From contig NZ_CP027727.1 in the NCBI RefSeq assembly GCF_003851685.1, positions 186,001 through 250,000 of the forward strand: a stretch of DNA of 64,000 nt. The letters run 5' to 3'. Shown here in pieces: positions 40,413 to 48,640 of this stretch (positions are counted from its first letter, which is position 1; each line of letters opens with the position of its first letter). The position numbers were made by a program, and so were the translations under genes. Source of the DNA: Pseudomonas sp. R5-89-07 (GTDB lineage Bacteria > Pseudomonadota > Gammaproteobacteria > Pseudomonadales > Pseudomonadaceae). The notes under the pieces were generated by a model. That model made no database searches and was not told the origin of the DNA. It worked only from the letters and a program-made list of their open reading frames with translations.

Positions 40413-41690
40413 ATGAGCAAGACCAACGCATCCCTGATGAAACGCCGCGAAGCCGCTGTACCGCGCGGTGTTGGCCAGATTCACCCGATCTTCGCCGAAT
40501 CGGCGAAGAACGCCACCGTGACCGACGTTGAAGGTCGCGAGTTCATCGACTTCGCCGGCGGTATCGCTGTGCTGAACACCGGCCACGTGCACCCGAAAAT
40601 CATCGCCGCCGTGACCGAGCAGTTGAACAAGCTGACGCACACCTGCTTCCAGGTGCTGGCCTACGAGCCCTACGTCGAAGTCTGCGAAAAAGTCGCGGCC
40701 AAGGTGCCCGGTGATTTCGCCAAGAAAACCCTGCTGGTCACCACCGGTTCCGAAGCGGTGGAAAACGCCGTGAAAATCGCCCGCGCCGCCACGGGCCGTG
40801 CCGGCGTGATCGCCTTCACCGGTGCTTACCACGGCCGCACCATGATGACCCTGGGCCTGACCGGCAAAGTCGTGCCTTACTCGGCCGGCATGGGCCTGAT
40901 GCCAGGCGGCGTGTTCCGTGCGCTATACCCGAACGAACTGCACGGTGTGAGCGATGACGACGCCATCGCCAGCATCGAGCGTATCTTCAAGAACGATGCC
41001 GAGCCGCGTGATATCGCTGCGATCATCATCGAGCCGGTGCAGGGTGAAGGCGGTTTCTACGTCGCGCCGAAAACCTTCATGAAGCGCCTGCGCGAACTGT
41101 GCGACAAGCACGGCATCCTGCTGATCGCCGACGAAGTGCAAACCGGTGCCGGCCGTACCGGGACCTTCTTCGCCATGGAACAGATGGGCGTTGCCGCCGA
41201 CCTGACCACCTTCGCCAAATCCATCGCTGGCGGCTTCCCGCTGGCCGGTGTGTGCGGCAAGGCTGAATACATGGACGCCATCGCCCCAGGCGGCTTGGGC
41301 GGCACCTATGCCGGCAGCCCGATTGCCTGCGCTGCCGCCTTGGCGGTAATGGAAGTGTTCGAAGAAGAGCACCTGCTGGACCGCTGCAAGGCCGTCGGCG
41401 AGCGCCTGGTGACCGGCCTCAAGGCCATCCAGGCCAAATACCCGGTGATCGGCGAAGTGCGTGCCCTGGGCGCGATGATTGCCGTGGAGCTGTTCGAAGA
41501 TGGCGACAGCCACAAGCCGAACGCCGCCGCTGTTGCCGCCGTGGTGGCCAAGGCGCGCGACAAGGGCCTGATCCTGCTGTCCTGCGGTACCTACGGCAAC
41601 GTGTTGCGCGTACTTGTGCCGTTGACTTCCCCGGACGAGCAGTTGGATAAAGGTTTGGCAATCATTGAAGAGTGCTTCTCCGAGCTTTAA
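40413..41690 (+). CDS. gabT: 4-aminobutyrate / 5-aminovalerate aminotransferase
   Basis: A 425-residue class III, PLP-dependent aminotransferase. The start at 40413 follows GAGGACTTT. Features are FAGGIAVLNTGHVHPK, TTGSEAVENAVKIARA (cofactor phosphate), AYHGRTMMTLGLTG, IADEVQTGAGRTG (the Asp that pairs with the PLP nitrogen) and the PLP lysine in TTFAKSIAGGFPLAG. It transfers the amino group of GABA or 5-aminovalerate to 2-oxoglutarate and feeds the dehydrogenase encoded upstream. A strong terminator follows. The DavT alternative cannot be excluded. Confidence 0.94.
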   Translation: MSKTNASLMKRREAAVPRGVGQIHPIFAESAKNATVTDVEGREFIDFAGGIAVLNTGHVHPKIIAAVTEQLNKLTHTCFQVLAYEPYVEVCEKVAAKVPGDFAKKTLLVTTGSEAVENAVKIARAATGRAGVIAFTGAYHGRTMMTLGLTGKVVPYSAGMGLMPGGVFRALYPNELHGVSDDDAIASIERIFKNDAEPRDIAAIIIEPVQGEGGFYVAPKTFMKRLRELCDKHGILLIADEVQTGAGRTGTFFAMEQMGVAADLTTFAKSIAGGFPLAGVCGKAEYMDAIAPGGLGGTYAGSPIACAAALAVMEVFEEEHLLDRCKAVGERLVTGLKAIQAKYPVIGEVRALGAMIAVELFEDGDSHKPNAAAVAAVVAKARDKGLILLSCGTYGNVLRVLVPLTSPDEQLDKGLAIIEECFSEL

Positions 41691-41708
41691 GCCCAGGGTT
41701 GTGTCGAT

Positions 41709-41737
41709 AAAAAAACCCGCCTCGGCGGGTTTTTTTG
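41709..41737. terminator. Intrinsic terminator
   Basis: AACCCGCC-TC-GGCGGGTT with A- and T-runs on the two sides. It serves gabT on the plus strand and the convergent membrane-protein gene on the minus strand. Confidence 0.93.
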
Positions 41738-41770
41738 TGCCGGGTGAATCACCTTCAGGCGTTGTTTGGC

Positions 41771-42970
41771 TTAATCAACGAGCACTACACCGATCAACGG
41801 CACGATCAACACCGTACTGATCGCCATAGCCAATACGTTGCCGATGTAGGGGTGCAGGTAGCCAGGCAGGCGCCCGGCAATCGCGCAGGCCAACGGCGGG
41901 GCGATCAGCGCGCCCAGTATTGCGCTGGCTACAATCACGGTCGGGTTGCCGCCATAGGTCAACACAGCCGCGGGCACCACCGACACCAGGGGCACATAGG
42001 TCGGGTACCAGCCACGCTCACGCCATTGCCGGCGCCACAGAATAATGCCGATGAGTGAGGTCAGCGCTTGGCCTGCAATCAGGTGTGGCAACCATCCAGA
42101 CCCATAAGCGGGGCTCAGGGGATTCAATGCGTAGGCCAGCAACACCCCCGCGAGCAAACCCAGGCTGGCCCACTCATTGCCAAAGAACGGCGCTTCGGAA
42201 AAGTCCGCCAACACCCGACGTAACGTCCAGCGTATACCGTAGTCAGGTATTTTCTGGGCGGCGACGGGAGCGGTGCTGGCCTTGGTTTCAGCAGCACGGC
42301 TGACCAGCACCGGCAGTGCACGGCACAGTAAAAACGCCACCACGCTGCCTAACGCCATGCCCAATACGTTGCCAATCACCACCGGCAAACCCAGCGGAAT
42401 GCACAGGTAGTTGACCAGCAACAGGCAGCTCGGCGTCACCAGAAGCGCGCCGAGCAAGGCGCCATTGAGCGTGACCTTCCATCCCCCGCCAAACAGCAGC
42501 ACCATGGCCGCCGGCAGCGAAACAAAGGCGGCAAACGTGGGCTGCCAGGCGTCCGCCGTCAGGGTCCAGCCCCACATCGCGTTGCTCAGCAGCAGGCCGA
42601 GCAATGAACTGGTCACCAGCCACGGCCAGAGCCCCGTGCCGTAGGCGATGCTGAAGCCTTGCCAGGCTTGAGCGTAACGGCTGGTCCAGTAACCGAAAGC
42701 GCCACCGAGCAGCAGGCCGAGTGACGCGAACTCGTGTTTGTAGAAGGCTACTTCGCTGATATCGCCGACCACCCAACGCAACCACGCTGTCGGGCTGGGC
42801 AGGCTGGCCATCATGTCGTCGTAGCTTGGCCAGAGCTCCGGCGCCGAGGTGGAGTGAGCCACTGACAGTCCGGTGAGCGACACCGCCAGGGTGAGCGAGG
42901 CCAGGACCAGGATGACAAGGTGGCGAACAGATGAGTCTGATGACAGTTTTTTTGTCGGTAGGAAATCCAT
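41771..42970 (-). CDS. Polytopic inner-membrane protein of unknown function
   Basis: A 399-residue protein with about ten hydrophobic segments arranged as an internal repeat: VVGDISEVAFYKHEFASLGLLLG in the first half corresponds to VLADFSEAPFFGNEWASLGLLAG in the second (each split over two lines). The start at 42970 has a GGGGGG tract seven bases upstream. It is the last of three minus-strand genes with the nitrilase and amino-acid oxidase genes. Position suggests transport of the substrate or product of that pathway, but I do not recognise a transporter family. Confidence 0.7.
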   Translation of the reverse strand: MDFLPTKKLSSDSSVRHLVILVLASLTLAVSLTGLSVAHSTSAPELWPSYDDMMASLPSPTAWLRWVVGDISEVAFYKHEFASLGLLLGGAFGYWTSRYAQAWQGFSIAYGTGLWPWLVTSSLLGLLLSNAMWGWTLTADAWQPTFAAFVSLPAAMVLLFGGGWKVTLNGALLGALLVTPSCLLLVNYLCIPLGLPVVIGNVLGMALGSVVAFLLCRALPVLVSRAAETKASTAPVAAQKIPDYGIRWTLRRVLADFSEAPFFGNEWASLGLLAGVLLAYALNPLSPAYGSGWLPHLIAGQALTSLIGIILWRRQWRERGWYPTYVPLVSVVPAAVLTYGGNPTVIVASAILGALIAPPLACAIAGRLPGYLHPYIGNVLAMAISTVLIVPLIGVVLVD

Positions 42971-42984
42971 GGTCGCACCCCCCA

Positions 42985-43872
42985 TCAGCGTGGCAGGCAC
43001 GGGTGAAGGCGGTAACCGAGCATCCCGTCATACAGGTCGCTGCGACGATCCCGTTGCAGGTCATTGAGGCTGTTCCAGATCGGCGCGCTGCGGGCGCTGG
43101 AGAGGTCGATGTCGGCGTAAATAATCGCCTGCTCATTGGGTGAGGCGACCTTGCCGATAGGCCAGCCGTTGGTGCCGGCAATCAATGAACACCCAAGGTA
43201 GCGCGCGTCCTGTTCTTCGCCGATGCGGTTGGCGGCAGCAATGAACACGTTGTTGACGTGGGCAGCCGTCATGGTCAGGTACGAGGCCATGCATTTGCCG
43301 GCTTCGTCGAACAGCGGTGGCGGGGTCCACACCCAGTTATTCAGGCTGCAAATGATATCGGCGCCCTGCTGGGTCAGGATGCGTGGGACTTCGGGGAACC
43401 AGATGTCCCAGCAGATCAGTAGGCCTATGCGGCCTATGGGTGTTTCAAACACTGGGAATCCAAGGTTGCCAGGGCTGAACCAGAGCTTTTCCTTGTTCCA
43501 GAGGTGGGCTTTGCGGTATTTGCCAATCAGGCCGTCGGGGCCCAGCAGCACGGCGGTGTCGAACAGTTGCATGCCGTCACGTTCAGCCAGGCCTGCCACG
43601 AGATGCACCTGGTGAGACTGGGCGAAATCCATCCAGGCCCGTACGCTCGGACCGTCTGGAACGGGTTCGGCATGCAGATAGGCATCCTGGCGATTGTTGA
43701 ATAGATAACCGGTGTTGGCCAACTCCGGCAGCACAATCAGATTGGCGCCATTGTTCACCGCTTGCAGGGCAAGGCTCAGGCTGGTTTCCAGGTTGGAGGG
43801 GCGATTGTGGGTGCCGACTTGCGGATCAAATTGCACAACGGCGACGCGTACGGGACTCGTGGACTCGTTCAT
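42985..43872 (-). CDS. Carbon-nitrogen hydrolase (nitrilase superfamily amidase)
   Basis: A 295-residue nitrilase-fold enzyme with the complete Glu-Lys-Cys triad: Glu50 in IVLPELANTGY, Lys121 in KYRKAHLW and Cys154 in LICWDIWFPE. It lacks a signal peptide. It is encoded 74 bases downstream of a flavin amino-acid oxidase on the same strand. Lysine, phenylalanine and tryptophan 2-monooxygenases make amides that a partner amidase hydrolyses (as in DavB/DavA and IaaM/IaaH); this pair fits that logic. The specific amide is unknown. Confidence 0.85.
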   Translation of the reverse strand: MNESTSPVRVAVVQFDPQVGTHNRPSNLETSLSLALQAVNNGANLIVLPELANTGYLFNNRQDAYLHAEPVPDGPSVRAWMDFAQSHQVHLVAGLAERDGMQLFDTAVLLGPDGLIGKYRKAHLWNKEKLWFSPGNLGFPVFETPIGRIGLLICWDIWFPEVPRILTQQGADIICSLNNWVWTPPPLFDEAGKCMASYLTMTAAHVNNVFIAAANRIGEEQDARYLGCSLIAGTNGWPIGKVASPNEQAIIYADIDLSSARSAPIWNSLNDLQRDRRSDLYDGMLGYRLHPCLPR

Positions 43873-43946
43873 GGTGCAGACCTCTTATTGTTATGAGCCC
43901 ACCGGAATAGGTGGGCGTTTAATAGGAAGTCTTTTTTGTTTATGCG

Positions 43947-45926
43947 TCAGTAGGCTGTTTCCGCTTGAGTCGTAGGCAGCTGCTGTATTGACGGCTGCCC
44001 CTGGTACTGCGGGTACTCATCCAGGGTAAACCCCCCGTTGAACGCGGCTTGGGTGGTATTGCAAAGGTTGATCACGGCGTCGATGGCGCCGCGCAGGCAC
44101 GGCTCGGTCCACCCTGAATCCACGGAAAACGATTCGCCGGCCAAATACAGACCGCAAATATGGGCATAGTCGCGGTTGTATTGCATCAAGCTGACAGCGT
44201 CGTAGTAAGTCCCCGCGCGATAGAGCTTGGCGCACCCTAGCGCGCTCTTGTCGGTCATCCAGCGTTGGACAATGGCGTTTTGTGTATCGATGTAGGGCGA
44301 TATCGGCGCTTTGATATTGGCGCTGCGTAACAGGATGCGGTCCAGTTCCGTGACGCACTTGTTGACCAGTGTTTGGTCGTCAAAAGAGGCCAGTTTGGTC
44401 GCGTCATCCTCCCAGGTGTAACTGAGCAAGATGCAGTCATAGGGATAGGCGTCGTGGTAGCGATAGGTGTACACATCGTGGATAAAACTGTCGGTGACCA
44501 TGATCTGGGGAATTTTTCTGTTGTTCGACAGGAAGCTTTTCTTGAGCGGCGCGTAGACCTTGCAGCTGGTTTCCCAGTGGGCGGTTTTGTAGGCATTGAT
44601 GATGGAATACGGCAGCATGGCCTGGCTGAAATTTTCCAACTGAATGTGTGTTTCGATAATCCAGGACGGCAGGGTCATGATCACTGCATCGAAGTCTTCA
44701 TGGCGTTCGGCTTTACCAGTAGGGCTGCTGGCGTGCCAGTCATAGGTCACGCGGGTTTGGCCGTTTTCAAGCTTGGTCAAGCGAGTCACTGAGGTATCGG
44801 TGAGAAAGCCCTTCCCGCGTTCTCGGCAGTGGTCGTAAAAGGACTGGCCGTTGACTTTGGTTTCCATAAACAGCAGGCACTCATCCAGCGCTGCCAGCCC
44901 CAGATAACGCGGCGCGTCGAATGACAAGTCATTGCAGTCTTTGAGGCTGGTTTGCCCCAAGTACGGTGACGGAGCGGGATTGCCGTTAATGCCGACGCGC
45001 CCATGCACCAGTTGTAATTGACTGCTGAAGCCGAAGATCGCCGTGCGTAAAGGGTAAAGGCAGCACACGTCATAAAACGCCCCCCAACTGCCATCGCCGA
45101 TACCGATGGAATAGAACAGGGTGGACTCCTCCCGGGTCATGCCGAGCCCGCCAAAGTCCTCAGGAATATGGGCGTTCCACGTAACACTTGCCAACGTTGC
45201 CAAATCACGGAAGGACAGGCGCTGGTAACGCGCCACGATGGCGGCCCATACGGATTCCCACTGCGGCGTGCCATAGATCTGCGCGACTTGGCGCGTCATC
45301 TGATCTGCAAAATGGCGCCACTTGGCATACACCTTTTGCAATTTTTCTGTTGGCGGCGGTGTGTGACCCTGCGGGTTTTTCCAGATAAGCATTTGCGGCT
45401 CTGGCTGCCCCTCAAGTAGCCCTTCATGCAGGTAAATGCCGGTGCTGCGCACATGGGGTGTGCCCGGGTTAGGGAAGTCCGATAGCTGCAGTTCGAAGCG
45501 TTTGCAGTAGTAGGCCAACAGCGATTGACCGTCCAAAGGCGACTCACCGGCCTGGTTGAACATCGGCATGCGCATGGCGCCCATTTCGAAGGGGGTCTGA
45601 CCCAGCAGTGGCGATTGGCTGGAGTTGAGCGCCGATAGGTGACGCCCTCCAATGCGGTGAGACTGTTCCAGCAATGTGACGTTTTTGAATCCGCACCGGA
45701 GCAATTCCCGCGCGGCGGTCAAACCGGTGATGCCCGCGCCGACGATGCAGATTTTGTAATCGGGTTGGGTTGCCTGGGCGATGCCAAAGTCGTGTTCGAC
45801 CAATTTCCGATAGTTGAAGCACAAGTCCGGAGGGCTCGGGAAACGGCCTCGCCATGAGGAGGGCGCGTGGGCTGGCAGATGCGTGGCGACTAAGGCGGGG
45901 TAATCGTAGGTGGATCCGATGGTCAT
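43947..45926 (-). CDS. Flavin-dependent L-amino-acid oxidase / 2-monooxygenase-like enzyme
   Basis: A 659-residue FAD enzyme of the amine oxidase family. After a 55-residue extension comes the Rossmann motif CIVGAGITGLTAARELL, then IGGRH and MGAMRMP (FAD region). The C-terminal substrate and FAD segments include ILLSYTWEDDATKLA and YLAGESFSVDSGWTEPCLRGAIDA. It resembles bacterial phenylalanine and tryptophan 2-monooxygenases in length and layout; DavB-type lysine monooxygenases are shorter. It probably converts an L-amino acid to the amide with loss of CO2, or to the keto acid. The adjacent amidase gene favours the amide route. Confidence 0.82.
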   Translation of the reverse strand: MTIGSTYDYPALVATHLPAHAPSSWRGRFPSPPDLCFNYRKLVEHDFGIAQATQPDYKICIVGAGITGLTAARELLRCGFKNVTLLEQSHRIGGRHLSALNSSQSPLLGQTPFEMGAMRMPMFNQAGESPLDGQSLLAYYCKRFELQLSDFPNPGTPHVRSTGIYLHEGLLEGQPEPQMLIWKNPQGHTPPPTEKLQKVYAKWRHFADQMTRQVAQIYGTPQWESVWAAIVARYQRLSFRDLATLASVTWNAHIPEDFGGLGMTREESTLFYSIGIGDGSWGAFYDVCCLYPLRTAIFGFSSQLQLVHGRVGINGNPAPSPYLGQTSLKDCNDLSFDAPRYLGLAALDECLLFMETKVNGQSFYDHCRERGKGFLTDTSVTRLTKLENGQTRVTYDWHASSPTGKAERHEDFDAVIMTLPSWIIETHIQLENFSQAMLPYSIINAYKTAHWETSCKVYAPLKKSFLSNNRKIPQIMVTDSFIHDVYTYRYHDAYPYDCILLSYTWEDDATKLASFDDQTLVNKCVTELDRILLRSANIKAPISPYIDTQNAIVQRWMTDKSALGCAKLYRAGTYYDAVSLMQYNRDYAHICGLYLAGESFSVDSGWTEPCLRGAIDAVINLCNTTQAAFNGGFTLDEYPQYQGQPSIQQLPTTQAETAY

Positions 45927-46099
45927 GGTTCACGCTCCAGTGTCTGGCCGGTCGTGAGCAATGACCGGCGGCAATGGAGGGTGAATTTAGTGACACGAGG
46001 AGGGGCCAGGGTGGTACATCGTTGTGGGGAGACTGGCGTCAGATGTAGCGCGGGCATGCAATCTTTCGACGGTGGCCCCGCTCCTGTGTTTGATCGGCA

Positions 46100-47101
46100 C
46101 TAACCGGCGATCACCCGGTTTTTGCCCTGGCGCTTTGCCTCATACATCGCCGCATCGGCGCGGCCGAACAGGCTGTCCAGCGTCGAGTCTTCTTCGCGCA
46201 GGCTGGCAAGGCCCTGGCTGACGGTCACGGTAAACGCGTGGCCTTCGACGCTGAAGCTCAGCCCCTGGATTTCCTTGCCCAGGCGCTCGGCCACCTGCAG
46301 GGCCATCTCCGGGGCGCAGCCGGGCAGCACGGCTGCGAATTCTTCGCCACCGATGCGCCCGAACAGGTCGCCACGGCGCAACACGCTTCTGCCGCTCTCG
46401 GCGATGCGGCGCAATACCTGGTCGCCTTCCAGGTGGCCATAAGTGTCGTTGATGTCTTTGAAGTCATCGATGTCCAGCAACAGAAACGCCAGCGGCGTGC
46501 CCTGCAGGCAGGCGTTGTCAAAGGCCTGGTTGGCGAGTTCGAAGAAGTGCCGGCGGTTGCTGCTCTGGGTCAGTACATCGGTGGTGGCCAGGCGATGCAG
46601 TTCCAGCTCCAGGTGCTTCTTTTCGGTGATGTCCTCCGCCATGCCCACGACGATCATCGGCTTGCCCGGCTCGGCCTGCTGGTTGATATAGCACTTGTCG
46701 CTAAGCCAGCGGATCTGCCCGTCGGCCGTGACGATGCGGTATTCGCGGTCTTCCACGGCGCCTTGTTCCAGCACGCGGGCCAGGCTGTGTTCGGCGTAAT
46801 CGAGGTCTTCGGGGTGGATGCTGTTGCGCCATTCCCGATGATCGGCTAACAGCAAACCGGCGCTGCGGCCGAATATCCGCTCGTAGGCCGGGCTCACGTA
46901 CAGCACGCGGCGGGTTTCCCAGTCGATGGCCCACAGCACGGCATTCACGCTCACCAGCAGCGAGCTGAGCAGCTGCTCACGCTCACTCAGCCGCTCGACC
47001 TCGCCTTGGGCATGCATCAGCGCCAACAGGGTCGACGCCGCGGCTGGGCGCGGTGGCTGGGCAGTGGACACATCGGGCGGGCAAGGCTTTTCGTGAACCA
47101 T
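46100..47101 (-). CDS. PAS-GGDEF diguanylate cyclase
   Basis: A 333-residue soluble protein. A PAS sensor domain of the PAS_3 type spans about residues 45-165 (WAIDWETRRVLYVSPAYERIFG, split over two lines, then HPEDLDYAEHSL and the PAC tail GMAEDITEKK). The GGDEF domain follows, with the active-site signature GGEEF in RIGGEEFAAVLP, so it should make c-di-GMP. The inhibitory RxxD site is not evident just before GGEEF. It is an isolated gene on the minus strand, convergent with none of its neighbours. Confidence 0.92.
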   Translation of the reverse strand: MVHEKPCPPDVSTAQPPRPAAASTLLALMHAQGEVERLSEREQLLSSLLVSVNAVLWAIDWETRRVLYVSPAYERIFGRSAGLLLADHREWRNSIHPEDLDYAEHSLARVLEQGAVEDREYRIVTADGQIRWLSDKCYINQQAEPGKPMIVVGMAEDITEKKHLELELHRLATTDVLTQSSNRRHFFELANQAFDNACLQGTPLAFLLLDIDDFKDINDTYGHLEGDQVLRRIAESGRSVLRRGDLFGRIGGEEFAAVLPGCAPEMALQVAERLGKEIQGLSFSVEGHAFTVTVSQGLASLREEDSTLDSLFGRADAAMYEAKRQGKNRVIAG

Positions 47102-47260
47102 CGGAACAACTCTCTCTGGGCGCGCCGCAGGATGTAACAGCGGTCACTACAAGGGGTCACCATGATGGCGAAGTGTTCTTTGAGAGAGGGGAATTGCGGT
47201 GAAGTTCCGTGAACGGGCTGGATTGGCGGCGCCCGGAAAATGGCGCCAGAAAGCCAGTAT

Positions 47261-47282
47261 GCGGGAGGGCGAGCCCTCCCGC
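47261..47282. terminator. Terminator-like hairpin after the desaturase gene
   Basis: Perfect stem GCGGGAGGGC/GCCCTCCCGC, seven bases past the stop of the minus-strand desaturase gene. There is no U-tract, so the call is tentative. Confidence 0.5.
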
Positions 47283-47289
47283 AGTCGCG

Positions 47290-48474
47290 TCAGACCGCTG
47301 CGGGGCGCAGTGAGTAGGTCTTCAGTTGATGCGCAAAATCGCGCAGGGATTGGATACCGCTGGCCTCGGCTTCGTGTACCCATTCCTTGATCGCCGCCAG
47401 CATGTCGTGGCCGTTGGAGCTGGTCTTGAGCCAGATCTGCTGCAGCGCCAGGCGCTTCTCGTAGATCACGCTCAGCGCCTGGCTGTGTTCCAGCATGCTT
47501 TGGATACGCACGTGGTGGCGATCGCTCAGCAGGCTGGTTTCCCGCGACAGCAGGCGCTTGGCGCGGTGGAACTGGTGGCGGACCGAATGATCGACCTTCT
47601 CCAGCTCCTGCTTGACCAGCGGGCCGATCACCAATTTGCGGTATTGGGCCATGATCTGGAAGCGGTTGTTGAGGATCGCCATGGCGGTGTCCATGTCCAG
47701 GTGACCCTTGCCTTCGACGCGGTGGGCGATGGGCGCGACGCGCTGCACCTTGGCCAGGCGCAGGAAGCTGAACACCTTGATCCAGGCCCAGCCCAGGTCG
47801 AACTCCCACTTCTTCACCGACAACTTGGCCGAGTTGGGGTAGGTGTGGTGGTTGTTGTGCAGCTCTTCGCCACCCACGATGATGCCCCACGGCACCAGGT
47901 TGGTCGCCGCGTCGCGGCATTCGAAATTGCGATAGCCCACGGCATGGCCCAGGCCGTTGATCACGCCGGCGGCCCAGAACGGAATCCACATCATCTGGAT
48001 CGCCCAGATGGTGATGCCGATGGTGCCGAACAGCAGTACGTCGACCACGCCCATGATCGCCACGCCCAGCAGCGGGTAGGGCGTGTAGAGGTTGCGTTCG
48101 ATCCAGTCGTCCGGGCAGTTCTTGCCGTAGATGCGCAGGGTCTCGGGGTTTTCCGCCTCGGCGCGGTACAGCTCGGCGCCTTTGCGCAGCACCGTGGACA
48201 GGCCCTTGATCACCGGGCTGTGCGGGTCATCGACGGTTTCGCATTTGGCATGGTGCTTACGGTGGATAGCGGTCCACTCGCGGGTGTTCTGCGCCGTGGT
48301 CAGCCACAGCCAGAAGCGGAAGAAGTGTTTCAGGCCGGCATTGAGCTCGAGCGAGCGATGGGCTGAATAACGGTGCAGATAGACCGTGACCCCGATAATG
48401 GTCACATGGGTCATCAACAACGTGACTGCCACCAGTTGCCAGGCTGACAGGTCAAGAAAACCGTTGTACCACAT
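47290..48474 (-). CDS. desA: Delta-9 fatty acyl desaturase, DesA-like
   Basis: A 394-residue membrane di-iron desaturase. The three histidine boxes are present: HRYSAHRS, HRKHHAKC and HNNHHTYP. The start is the ATG at 48474 (MWYNGFLDLSAW), matching the N-terminus of pseudomonad DesA; a GTG at 48513 is less likely. DesA introduces a double bond into acyl chains of existing phospholipids and helps adjust membrane fluidity, especially in the cold. It is divergent from the PAS-GGDEF-EAL gene, an arrangement also found in P. aeruginosa. Confidence 0.9.
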   Translation of the reverse strand: MWYNGFLDLSAWQLVAVTLLMTHVTIIGVTVYLHRYSAHRSLELNAGLKHFFRFWLWLTTAQNTREWTAIHRKHHAKCETVDDPHSPVIKGLSTVLRKGAELYRAEAENPETLRIYGKNCPDDWIERNLYTPYPLLGVAIMGVVDVLLFGTIGITIWAIQMMWIPFWAAGVINGLGHAVGYRNFECRDAATNLVPWGIIVGGEELHNNHHTYPNSAKLSVKKWEFDLGWAWIKVFSFLRLAKVQRVAPIAHRVEGKGHLDMDTAMAILNNRFQIMAQYRKLVIGPLVKQELEKVDHSVRHQFHRAKRLLSRETSLLSDRHHVRIQSMLEHSQALSVIYEKRLALQQIWLKTSSNGHDMLAAIKEWVHEAEASGIQSLRDFAHQLKTYSLRPAAV

Positions 48475-48640
48475 AGGCTGTATGGCCCTCAGATAAAGTA
48501 AAGAACAGCTCACGCATTATCACTAAGCCTACAGAGAAAACCAGCCGCCCTTTCAGATAGGAGTGACTGGATGTTTCTTATTCTATAATCCCCAGCCTTC
48601 GTAGGGCGATTCTGTTTTTTTGGTAAGGATTACTGAGCAT

